A stretch of DNA of 50,923 bases from Flavobacterium sp. (lineage in GTDB: Bacteria; Bacteroidota; Bacteroidia; Flavobacteriales; Flavobacteriaceae), in assembly GCA_026390995.1 (NCBI GenBank), contig JAPLEX010000016.1, positions 1 through 50,923 on the forward strand, written 5' to 3'. The translations under genes and the position numbers were made by a program. Below, piece by piece: positions 39,583 through 47,980 of the stretch; within the stretch, counting starts at the first letter, position 1; each line of letters starts with the position of its first letter. Under the pieces are notes generated by a model that was not told the DNA's origin, searched no databases, and worked only from the letters and a program-made list of their open reading frames with translations.

Positions 39583-41154
39583 ATGAGAAAAACAGTTTTA
39601 CTTTCAATGATCATGGGGCTTATGCTATCAGCCCAATCCCTAGTGGCTCAAGCACCAACTATACAATGGCAAAAGTCACTGGGAGGATCAAACCAAGATA
39701 TTGCCTATAATATTCAACTTACAACAGATGGCGGATATATTGTCGCTGGTGGAACTAGTTCAATAGATGGAGATGTAACAGGACAACATGGACTATCTGA
39801 TTTTTGGGTTGTTAAATTAGACAGCCAAGGCGGTGTATTGTGGCAAAAAACATTGGGTGGCTCAGGTGAAGACATTGCCAGAAGCATTCAACAAACAAAT
39901 GATGGCGGATATATAGTGGCTGGATATACTTATTCAACAAATGGGGATATAACAGGTAATAATGGACAATCTGATTATTGGGTGGTAAAATTAAATAGTC
40001 AGGGAGATCTGCTTTGGCAAAAAACACTAGGAGGATCCAACCAAGACGATGCTAGAAGTATTCAACAAACTGCTGATGGTGGTTATATAGTGGCAGGATG
40101 GACTTTATCAATTAATGGTGATGTAACAGGAAATCATGGTGAGCGTGATTATTGGGTTGTGAAAATAGACAGCCAAGGAACAATACAGTGGCAAAAGACA
40201 TTAGGTGGTACAGCTGATGATTTCCCAAGTAGCATTCAACAAACTAATGATGGCGGATATATAGTAGCTGGATATACTTCATCAAACGAGGGAGATGTAT
40301 CAGGGAATAATGGACTAACTGATTATTGGGTTGTAAAACTAAATATCCAAGGAGAATTAGTATGGCAGAAAACACTTGGGGGATCAGATAGTGACGCAGG
40401 TATTAGCATTCATACCACTGCCGATGGCGGATATGTAGTTGGTGGATATGCTTATTCAAACAACGGTGACGTATCTAGCAATCAAGGTAATACTGATTAT
40501 TGGGTTGTTAAATTAGATAATCAAGGGGTCATACTTTGGCAGAAAACACTTGGGGGAACTAACCAAGATGCAGCTTATAGCATTCAGCCCACTTCAGACG
40601 GAGGATATATTGTCGCTGGATATACTTTATCAACCGATGGGGATATTATATTAAATCATGGAGCTATTGATTATTGGGTGGTAAAATTAAACTATCAAGG
40701 AACTATACAATGGCAAAAAACACTTGGCGGCACGGCAGTTGATTATGCCAATAACATTCAACTTACTTCAGATGGCGGTTACATTGTGGCCGGGTATAGC
40801 AATTCAAACAACGGAGATGTCACAGGAAATCAAGGCAATAATGATATGTGGATAGTAAAATTATCTCCAGATGCACTTCAGACCTTAGAATTTGGAAGCA
40901 ATTTGGTTTCTATCTCCCCCAACCCTACTAGCGATAATATCAAAATCCAATTAAAAAATATAACTGAACTAAATGGTGGCACTATCAACATCATTAATTC
41001 TTTAGGACAAGTGATCATCACTACACCAATTAAAATTACTGAAATGAACAACAGCATAGAATTAAATACTCTTGGTAGTAAAGGGATTTATTTTGTTCAA
41101 ATCATCAACTCAAAAGGACAACTTATAGATGTCAAGAAAATCATTTTACAATAA
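39583..41154 (+). CDS. Secreted seven-repeat (beta-propeller-like) protein with T9SS type A sorting domain
   Basis: Signal peptide; seven repeats of WQKTLGG..D.A.SIQ.T.DGGYIVAGYT.S..GDV.GN.G..DYWVVKL..QG; C-terminal VSISPNPTSDNIKIQL...GIYFVQIINSKGQLIDVKKIILQ. Confidence 0.9.
   Translation: MRKTVLLSMIMGLMLSAQSLVAQAPTIQWQKSLGGSNQDIAYNIQLTTDGGYIVAGGTSSIDGDVTGQHGLSDFWVVKLDSQGGVLWQKTLGGSGEDIARSIQQTNDGGYIVAGYTYSTNGDITGNNGQSDYWVVKLNSQGDLLWQKTLGGSNQDDARSIQQTADGGYIVAGWTLSINGDVTGNHGERDYWVVKIDSQGTIQWQKTLGGTADDFPSSIQQTNDGGYIVAGYTSSNEGDVSGNNGLTDYWVVKLNIQGELVWQKTLGGSDSDAGISIHTTADGGYVVGGYAYSNNGDVSSNQGNTDYWVVKLDNQGVILWQKTLGGTNQDAAYSIQPTSDGGYIVAGYTLSTDGDIILNHGAIDYWVVKLNYQGTIQWQKTLGGTAVDYANNIQLTSDGGYIVAGYSNSNNGDVTGNQGNNDMWIVKLSPDALQTLEFGSNLVSISPNPTSDNIKIQLKNITELNGGTINIINSLGQVIITTPIKITEMNNSIELNTLGSKGIYFVQIINSKGQLIDVKKIILQ
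39667..40884 (+). repeat. Seven tandem 174-bp (58-aa) coding repeats
   Basis: W of WQK at 39667 and of unit 7 at 40711 (6 x 174 bp); no indels between units. Confidence 0.95.
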
Positions 41155-41198
41155 ATAACACAATTTATTTTTCAGTTGTGAATTAAAAATTAAAAATC

Positions 41199-41564
41199 AT
41201 GAAATCAATCTTAAAAAAAATCACATTCATTGTCTTATTTTCATCTTTCATTGCTTGTAGTAGTGACAATTCTTCTACTAATTCTAATACATCAAGTATT
41301 ATTGGTAAATGGGCCTATGGGCCAGCTAGGTCATGTGGTCTTAGAAACTATTTTGAACTTAAACCAAATAATGTTTATATAGAAAATCACTATTCAAACA
41401 CTTGTGTATTATCATCCTATTATGATGAATATCAACTTACCGGTGAAAATGAAATAACTTTTTTTGGTAATATCGTAAACAACATAATTGAATTAACACC
41501 AACTAAATTAGTACTTTATGACCCCAGCACTAATGAAACAACAACACACGACAGGATAAATTAA
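41199..41564 (+). CDS. Small lipoprotein, lipocalin-like
   Basis: FSSFIACSSDNSSTNSN lipobox; SIIGKWAYGP...YFELKPNNVYIENHY pattern. Confidence 0.65.
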   Translation: MKSILKKITFIVLFSSFIACSSDNSSTNSNTSSIIGKWAYGPARSCGLRNYFELKPNNVYIENHYSNTCVLSSYYDEYQLTGENEITFFGNIVNNIIELTPTKLVLYDPSTNETTTHDRIN

Positions 41565-41866
41565 TTTAATTTTTTAGAATTTATTGATATAATTTATAAT
41601 CAATGGCCTAAGGATAAGAATATAATTTTAAAACCTTTAAGCAAAGAATTTAAGAAATACATCAAGTAATTTTTTGATAAAAATATTTTCTAATTTTTTT
41701 TCAAACCTTTTTTTAAAAGTAAGAACACACTAACCCAAAATCATCCCCCGACCTTTTTTAAATTTTGGGAGAACCCCATGCCAACTTAATATGTTGTGTG
41801 TCATTACACATTGTTAAGTGTTATGGGTTTTCGCCGTTTTGTATAATCTTATAAATTTAAAAAACT

Positions 41867-42211
41867 ATGGTTAAAATTGTAGATTTTAAAACCTATCAAA
41901 GAGAAGATGGGGAAGACTTCAATGTACTTGTTGTACAAGGAGGGATTGAAGCTGTAAAAAGCAGAGAAAGTGGCAGAACTTATTTTACTGCCAAAACAAC
42001 AAGAGTACCTTGTACTTTTGATGAAGAAACTTGTGAATTATTAATTGGCTCAAATCTACCTGGCTCAATTAAGAAAGTAGAAGTTGAACCTTATGAATTC
42101 ACCATTGAACAAACTGGAGAGGTTATTGAACGCTCTCACAGATATGAATACATAAGTGAGGAGGATGACATTGTTGAAAACAATGTGCTTCGAAAAGAAG
42201 AGGTGTTGTAG
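41867..42211 (+). CDS. Hypothetical protein (114 aa), first gene of the element's replication-like module
   Basis: MVKIVDFKTYQREDGEDFNVLVVQGGIEAVKSRESGRTYFTAKTTRVPCTF; long intact ORF followed by a terminator; no family recognised. Confidence 0.65.
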   Translation: MVKIVDFKTYQREDGEDFNVLVVQGGIEAVKSRESGRTYFTAKTTRVPCTFDEETCELLIGSNLPGSIKKVEVEPYEFTIEQTGEVIERSHRYEYISEEDDIVENNVLRKEEVL

Positions 42212-42234
42212 CCTCTTTTTTTAATTAAATGAAT

Positions 42235-42267
42235 AAAGGAGTTTCAGCAATGGAACTCCTTTTTTTA
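42235..42267 (+). terminator. Rho-independent terminator
   Basis: aaaggagtt-N10-aactccttt plus T run. Confidence 0.7.
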
Positions 42268-42316
42268 TTGTAATAAACTATAATTAAAAATATTAGAAAC
42301 CCTTAAAAATAAAATT

Positions 42317-43213
42317 ATGAAATTAACAAAAGCTGAACGTCATCAGGTCAAACTAAGACTTGGTCTATCAGGAGCAAGTGGTTTTGGTAAAACCTATTCT
42401 GCATTATTATTAGCCTATGGAATTACCAATGATTGGAGTAAAATAGCCGTCATTGATACAGAAAATGGCAGTGCAAGTCTCTATTCTCATTTAGGAGATT
42501 ATAACACTTTGACTTTGGAAGAACCATTTAATCCAGAACGTTACATAGAAGCAATCAATACTTGCGAAAAGTCAGGTATGGAAGTGATTATTATTGATTC
42601 CATTTCACATGAATGGTCAGGTAAAAATGGTTGTTTAGAATTACATGAGCAATTGGGTGGTAAATTTCAAGATTGGGCAAGAATCACTCCAAGACATCAA
42701 GCCTTTGTAAACAAAATTATTCAATCAAGCTGCCATATAATTACAACTGTTAGAAGAAAAGTTGATTACTCAATGGATGCTGATATGAATGGTAAATCTA
42801 AAGTGGTTAAACATGGAACGAAAGAAATTACAAGAGAAGGTTTTGAGTACGAATTGACCGCCAATTTTGAATTAATTAACGATAAGCATCTAGCAAAAGC
42901 AAGCAAAGACCGTACAGGATTGTTTATGGATAAGCCCGAGTTTATAATTAATTCAGCAACGGGTAAAAAGCTAATGGAATGGTGCAACAAAGGTATTTCT
43001 TTAAGTAAAATTCAAGAAGAAATTCTTAAATGTGAAACCATTGAAGCGCTAAAACAATTGTATACCAAATATCCAAGTTTTCAGAAAGAAATGCATCTAT
43101 TAATTATGGAAAAAAAAGGTCAATTAGACGATATAAACAATCAACTAATTTCAAGTAAACAAGTAGTAAAATCTAATGAATTTGTAGAGCATGCAAGCAA
43201 CAGTAGTAAATAG
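42317..43213 (+). CDS. AAA/RecA-like ATPase (phage nucleotide-binding / Sak4-like)
   Basis: Walker A GASGFGKTYSALLLA, Walker B VIIIDS, ITTVRRKVDY; TKEITREGFEYELTANFELI...KDRTGLF. Confidence 0.82.
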   Translation: MKLTKAERHQVKLRLGLSGASGFGKTYSALLLAYGITNDWSKIAVIDTENGSASLYSHLGDYNTLTLEEPFNPERYIEAINTCEKSGMEVIIIDSISHEWSGKNGCLELHEQLGGKFQDWARITPRHQAFVNKIIQSSCHIITTVRRKVDYSMDADMNGKSKVVKHGTKEITREGFEYELTANFELINDKHLAKASKDRTGLFMDKPEFIINSATGKKLMEWCNKGISLSKIQEEILKCETIEALKQLYTKYPSFQKEMHLLIMEKKGQLDDINNQLISSKQVVKSNEFVEHASNSSK

Positions 43214-44177
43214 TAATGTCAACAATCAAATTATTGATGAAACAGAAGTAATTCAAAAAGCTTCAAGCAGTTTTATTGAAGCAAACACCATTAAAGTCAA
43301 TTTAAAGCATCTAAAAGAGGATTGTATTATTCCTGTGTTCTCAAAGGACAATGAAAGCACTATATCTCATTTTCAATTTATAAATAAAGCGTTTGAAGTT
43401 GTAAAAGATTTGTTTCCAGATTTTAACCCAAAAGAGCCTGAAATTAGAGTTTCACATGAAATTAAGGGCAGAGTGCCAAGTGCAATAGGAAAACCCGCTA
43501 AAGAGCTCTTAGAAGCAGAAAAAACAGTCTATTATGAACGATGTGCATTCTTAATAGAATTACATCAGGCAAAAGAAGTTGTAAATGGAAATGCATTGAC
43601 ATTATCTGTAGGAGGCGTTCGAAGCTACAGTCAAGAAAATCTATATAGTAAGAAATCTGTAGAGAAATTCAAAATCTTTATAGGCTACCAAAATAAGGTG
43701 TGTACCAATCTATGTATAGCAACAGATGGGTTTAGTAATGAAGTTAGAATATCATCTATTAATGAATTACAGACGGATATGTGCAATTTGTTCAGTAATT
43801 ATGATAGAATAAAACACCTAGGAATGATGGAGCGAATGAGCAGATATTTTTTGGATGAAGAACAATTTGCTCATTTGATTGGCAAAATTAGAATCTACCA
43901 ACATTTGGAAAAAAGTGATCAAAGATTAAAACAACCTTTCCTGTTGAATGATGGACAAGTTAATTCGGTAGTTAGAGATTATTTTAATTGCCCTAATTTT
44001 TCAAGAGATACAAACAAAAACATTTCGCTTTGGAGCTTATATAATTTGTTTACAGAAGCTAATAAGAGCAGCTATATTGACAATAATTTAGAACGAAATG
44101 TAAATGCATACGAGTTCATAAATTCCATTGCATATTCGCTCCAAAATGAACAACCAAATTGGTTTCTCCCATTATAA
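43191..44177 (+). CDS. DUF3871 family protein
   Basis: IPVFSKDNESTISHFQFI...EIRVSHEIKGRVPSAIGKPAKELLEAEKTVYYERCAFLIE...GGVRSYSQENLYSKKSVEKFKIFIGYQNKVCTNLCIATDGF; overlaps the end of the ATPase ORF. Confidence 0.8.
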   Translation: MQATVVNSNVNNQIIDETEVIQKASSSFIEANTIKVNLKHLKEDCIIPVFSKDNESTISHFQFINKAFEVVKDLFPDFNPKEPEIRVSHEIKGRVPSAIGKPAKELLEAEKTVYYERCAFLIELHQAKEVVNGNALTLSVGGVRSYSQENLYSKKSVEKFKIFIGYQNKVCTNLCIATDGFSNEVRISSINELQTDMCNLFSNYDRIKHLGMMERMSRYFLDEEQFAHLIGKIRIYQHLEKSDQRLKQPFLLNDGQVNSVVRDYFNCPNFSRDTNKNISLWSLYNLFTEANKSSYIDNNLERNVNAYEFINSIAYSLQNEQPNWFLPL

Positions 44178-44245
44178 TTATATAGCATTTTTTATAATCC
44201 CAAGTAATAAAAGTATATGCAAAAAAGAGAAAATAAAGAGTTAAA

Positions 44246-44494
44246 ATGAACAAAAATCAACTGGCTGAGATACTAAAATACTGCACGCCAAAAGTTATTT
44301 ACGTTGTTACTTGGAATAATTTACTTAAAAGAATTCTCTGCCCATTTAGAGTAAGAGTGCTAAACCCAGTCGGTGAACTAAAAATGGGCGAGATTTTTTT
44401 AGTTGATGAAGTAAAAGTTACAATGGAATTAAAAACAATTTTTATCATAAATGGTAATGCATACTATTATCACCACTTTGATATTATTATATAG
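44246..44494 (+). CDS. Hypothetical small protein (82 aa)
   Basis: Intact ORF in a same-strand series; no recognised domain. Confidence 0.4.
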   Translation: MNKNQLAEILKYCTPKVIYVVTWNNLLKRILCPFRVRVLNPVGELKMGEIFLVDEVKVTMELKTIFIINGNAYYYHHFDIII

Positions 44495-44773
44495 CTAATT
44501 GCTGAATTTAATTATCCAAAACTACTTCAAAAAATATTTCCTAAAAATTATGTTGCTAAATCGAATTTTTTAAATATTCAGTAAAAATATGTTATTTTTA
44601 AGTGTTAATTATACGGAATAAACATTTTTTTAACAAATAAAGTGATAATAATTAGGAAATGTCAAAAATATTTTGTACGTTTGCAATAATTACAGATTTA
44701 GCATAGTTAAATTGTGTGAAAAAAATAAAAAAGCAATCCTACAAAACAGCAGACAAAAACGACAAAACACATT

Positions 44774-44835
44774 TAAACTATAACTCTTTATAGTTTAGTC
44801 TGACTAAACAGACGCGTCTGACAATAACTGCAGAC
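44774..44835. other. Palindrome/short-repeat cluster, possible replication origin or regulatory RNA/operator
   Basis: taaactata-actctt-tatagttta (44774-44797), tttagtc-t-gactaaa (44794-44808), perfect 12-bp palindrome cagacgcgtctg (44809-44820), repeated cagac/gtctg pentamers to 44835. Confidence 0.6.
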
Positions 44836-44910
44836 AGTTTATATCGAAAAATAAAAGAGGTTATTAAAGTTGTAATTTAAAAATATTATTAATTTTTTAA
44901 ATTATTGAAA

Positions 44911-46419
44911 ATGCCTATTAAAAGGAATGCTCAAACTAAAATTGAGCAGAATGTAGAAATCAAAACTGATAAATTAATTTATCAATCAACTACTCCACTA
45001 ATACCATATCATTCAACTACATATACCCCCATATATGTTACTGATAATAATAATGTGGAATACGTTTGTAAAAACCCTTTAAAACTGGGGATTAAAAAGC
45101 ATTTTGATGCTGAAATCATAGCTGAATGTCAAGCAAATTTTCCGCTATTTTTTGAAAATATAAATACGATATATATTCCCAAAAAAGTCGAAACGCATTT
45201 AAAGAGAAGTGTGCCAAATAGCATTTTAAAAAGAATTGATGCTAATTTAGATATAGCTGTTGAAAAAAGTATTCTAATAGCTTCCGGTCTATCTTCTACA
45301 TTTTACTCTGATGAAAGATGGAAAGAACTCTCATCAAAAATAATGGATGAACAGACCAGAAAAGGAAACGATAATACTCGCATTTATCCAATAATTATTG
45401 ATGCCTTAAAATATAGTACAAATACCACAGAGGGAATTATTAAAGTAAAAACAAATGAATATGGTATCGAAACATATCAAGAAGGTGTTGCCTGTAAATC
45501 ATATTGCATTTCAGACACTTTTTTCAAAGGCAATTTAGTTAAGTACGTCATTAAAGACATGGAGATTCTTGAAAAAAGAAAAAGGTTTTTTTACAATCAA
45601 TTAAAAAAAGCTATTGATAATCCGATTGCAAATAATTTAATCGGGCTTTATTCAAAAATAAAACTCCCGAGTTATGACGAAATATTATATGCAGCAAAAA
45701 AGTTAACTCTAAGTAAGCATAAAAACAAAAAGGGCAAAACACTTACTTTTTTAAATAAGCATCCAAAGTCTTATTTTAAAGATTCTACAACAAGATGTTT
45801 CGTTGAAGAAAACATAAAATTATTTGATTATTTAACTCAACAAGGATTTATGATCCCAATTATTGGCAATGAAAAATCAGGAGGAAGAGTTGTAGATAGT
45901 TTTACGCTCATGCCTAGTTGGATTCGAAAACTTGTTAAAATTGATGGCGAATCTATTGTTGAAGTTGATTATAAAGCTTTACATCCAAATATAGCTATGT
46001 CTCTTTATAGAGGTTCAAAAAAATATTTGACACATAAATTAGTTGCAGAAGAAAGTAATATTGACCTAACAGTAGTTAAAACACTGCATCTTTCATTTTT
46101 CAACGAAACGTTGAGAGGCATGAAGGCCAGTAAACTTTATAATTACTATAAATCATCAGAACCGCAAATGCTGAAAAAAATTGAAGAGGAAAAATGGGGA
46201 AGCATCAAAAATCATAAAATAACATCTATGAGGATGTTTGCTAAAGAAGTAGAAATAATGACAAACTCAATTAGTGAGCTAAATTCAATGGGGATTTGTG
46301 TAGGATATGTTTATGACGCTCTGTTTTGCAAGAAATCAGATGCTCAAATAGTAAAAGAGATTATGGATAAAGTTGCATTAGAAAATAATGTGTTTACGAC
46401 ATCTTGTATTAATTATTAA
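44911..46419 (+). CDS. Divergent palm-domain (family-A-like) DNA polymerase/replication protein, putative
   Basis: Motif-A-like GESIVEVDYKALHPNIAMSL (Asp at codon 45967), motif-C-like GICVGYVYDALFCKKSDAQIVKEIM (Asp at codon 46315), intervening Lys/Arg-rich helix region. ATG 44911 preferred over TTG 44905. Confidence 0.5.
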   Translation: MPIKRNAQTKIEQNVEIKTDKLIYQSTTPLIPYHSTTYTPIYVTDNNNVEYVCKNPLKLGIKKHFDAEIIAECQANFPLFFENINTIYIPKKVETHLKRSVPNSILKRIDANLDIAVEKSILIASGLSSTFYSDERWKELSSKIMDEQTRKGNDNTRIYPIIIDALKYSTNTTEGIIKVKTNEYGIETYQEGVACKSYCISDTFFKGNLVKYVIKDMEILEKRKRFFYNQLKKAIDNPIANNLIGLYSKIKLPSYDEILYAAKKLTLSKHKNKKGKTLTFLNKHPKSYFKDSTTRCFVEENIKLFDYLTQQGFMIPIIGNEKSGGRVVDSFTLMPSWIRKLVKIDGESIVEVDYKALHPNIAMSLYRGSKKYLTHKLVAEESNIDLTVVKTLHLSFFNETLRGMKASKLYNYYKSSEPQMLKKIEEEKWGSIKNHKITSMRMFAKEVEIMTNSISELNSMGICVGYVYDALFCKKSDAQIVKEIMDKVALENNVFTTSCINY

Positions 46420-46436
46420 TAGGAAAACTTTCAAAT

Positions 46437-47096
46437 ATGAAAAACTCAATCAACAATTATATTATATATAAAGCCCAAAATATCTATAACGGTGAAACTT
46501 ATATAGGAGCCACAACAAAATCTCTAGAGGACAGGAAAAAAGACCATATACAAAAATCAAATAAAAAAGTTGGAAGTTATTTTCAAGAAGCCATTTGGAC
46601 TTTTGGCCCAGAAGCTTTTGTGTGGGAGCAAGTCGACACTGCTAAAAATATTGACGAACTAGCTTCTAAAGAGATAAAGTATATTTCAGAATTTAACTCA
46701 TTAGAAAATGGATACAATAGAGATTTTGGTGGTGGATTTAAGAAAACCATCTATAGGTATAATTTAGATGGTACGTTAAACTCAACTTTTGAAAATCTTA
46801 GTGATGCTGGAGAGAGTATTAATGTTAGAAAACAAGACATAAGCAGAGCCTGTTGGAGTGTGAATCATAATCTAAGTGGATTCTTGTGGAGTTATGATTA
46901 CGTTGAACCATTTATACCTATAGCAGACATTAGGAAAAAAGAAGTTTTACAATATTATTTAAATGGTGATTTTGTAGCAAGGTATATTTCAGTATCAGAA
47001 GCATCAAGTATTACAGGTGTATCAAAAACTTGTATTTCTAGGTGTTGTAGAGGAGAAAGAGTACAATCTGGTGGTTTCCTTTGGAAGTACTCCTAA
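46437..47096 (+). CDS. GIY-YIG nuclease with NUMOD-like C-terminal repeats (homing-endonuclease-like)
   Basis: YIIYKAQNIYNGETYIGATTKSLEDRKKDHIQKS; two NUMOD1-like segments (ENLSDAGESINVRKQDISRACWS..., ISVSEASSITGVSKTCISRCCRGERVQSGGFLWKY). Confidence 0.85.
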   Translation: MKNSINNYIIYKAQNIYNGETYIGATTKSLEDRKKDHIQKSNKKVGSYFQEAIWTFGPEAFVWEQVDTAKNIDELASKEIKYISEFNSLENGYNRDFGGGFKKTIYRYNLDGTLNSTFENLSDAGESINVRKQDISRACWSVNHNLSGFLWSYDYVEPFIPIADIRKKEVLQYYLNGDFVARYISVSEASSITGVSKTCISRCCRGERVQSGGFLWKYS

Positions 47097-47100
47097 ATTT

Positions 47101-47126
47101 AAAGGCGGTGTAAAACCGCCTTTTTT
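47101..47126 (+). terminator. Rho-independent terminator after the GIY-YIG gene
   Basis: aaaggcggt-gtaaa-accgccttt plus T run. Confidence 0.85.
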
Positions 47127-47288
47127 AATACTAGCACTTTCATTTTTTTATGATCCTAAAATCAGTTTATTTAAAATCAATCAAGTAAAGAAAATAAGAA
47201 ATAACAACATTTAATTTAGATTTAAGGCATACAATTCGATAACATAAATGAATTCATTTGCTGAATGCTGACTTATACTGGCTTCAAT

Positions 47289-47318
47289 GTCCTTGGTTCG
47301 AGCCCAAGAGGGGGAGCT
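47289..47318 (+). repeat. att direct repeat (distal)
   Basis: 30-bp exact copy of the tRNA-Asn 3' end; no other part of the tRNA is present. Confidence 0.95.
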
Positions 47319-47326
47319 AATTGAAG

Positions 47327-47353
47327 AAAGAGGTCAAAAATGACCTCTTTTTT
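47327..47353 (+). terminator. Terminator just outside attR, probably the ancestral tRNA-Asn terminator
   Basis: aaagaggtca-aaaa-tgacctcttt plus T run, 9 bp after the att repeat. Confidence 0.7.
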
Positions 47354-47559
47354 ATTTTTGCAATTTTGCAAAACCTTACTGGCATTGAGTAGAAGTTGTA
47401 TTGGAGTTTTGAATTTAGGGGTTGTAACTTTTTTTTCTTCAAGAGGTAGCTTTTCTTCAAGTTTAAATAAGTCACGATGAAATTAATAAATTTAAAGACG
47501 ATAACTCATAAAAAGTTAATGTTTTTTTTAATAGCATAAAATATCATATTTTTACACTT

Positions 47560-47886
47560 GTGAAATTATTTAGCATCATAATATCAATCTATATTATAGC
47601 ACTTTCGTGTTTGCCTTGCGCGGATATGGAAGTAAGTAGCTTGGCACATAATGCAACCAAATTTACTGCAAACCACGAAGACCATTCTCACGATAAAGAA
47701 AATGATTTATGTTCTCCTTTCTGTATTTGCAGTTGCTGTGGTTCACAAATAGTTAGTCTTTTTCTAATAAATTCAATAAACTTTCCGATACCATCACAAG
47801 GTATTAAAACACAATTGCCAACCTATAAATCCGTTTTTGCTTCCAATTTCTACGGAAGCATTTGGCAACCACCTCAAATAGCATAA
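47560..47886 (+). CDS. Small Cys/His-rich exported protein (DUF6660-like), GTG start, upstream of a metal RND pump
   Basis: N-terminal hydrophobic signal; NHEDHSHDKENDLCSPFCICSCCGSQIVSL. Confidence 0.6.
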   Translation: MKLFSIIISIYIIALSCLPCADMEVSSLAHNATKFTANHEDHSHDKENDLCSPFCICSCCGSQIVSLFLINSINFPIPSQGIKTQLPTYKSVFASNFYGSIWQPPQIA

Positions 47887-47980
47887 TGAAGCCCGAGTAA
47901 TTTCGGGTTATAGAGTTGTGGATTTTCCACATTATTCAATGGGCATTAGTGCCTAATTACTCATTCATTATACTATTTCG

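Larger units (their letters stand above)
37594..47318. mobile_element. tRNA-Asn-integrated element, ~9.7 kb, with tyrosine recombinase
   Basis: Perfect 30-bp direct repeats gtccttggttcgagcccaagagggggagct at 37594-37623 (tRNA 3' end) and 47289-47318; integrase starts ~210 bp inside attL; visibly A/T-rich versus upstream core genes. Confidence 0.93.

Noticed and set aside
39667-40884. CRISPR-like array or non-coding tandem repeat
   Set aside because: Period is 174 bp, fully coding without stops, and divergence is codon-like; these are protein repeats.
41772-41829. Integron attC site
   Set aside because: No integron integrase in the window and no clear GTTRRRY/RYYYAAC core pairs; kept only as an unexplained fold-back.
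47289-47318. Second tRNA-Asn gene
   Set aside because: Only the 3' 28 nt of the tRNA plus two flanking bases are present; no acceptor 5' strand, D arm or anticodon arm. It is an att copy.
37594-47318. Complete prophage or conjugative element
   Set aside because: No terminase, portal, capsid, tail, lysis, relaxase or type IV secretion genes among the ORFs.
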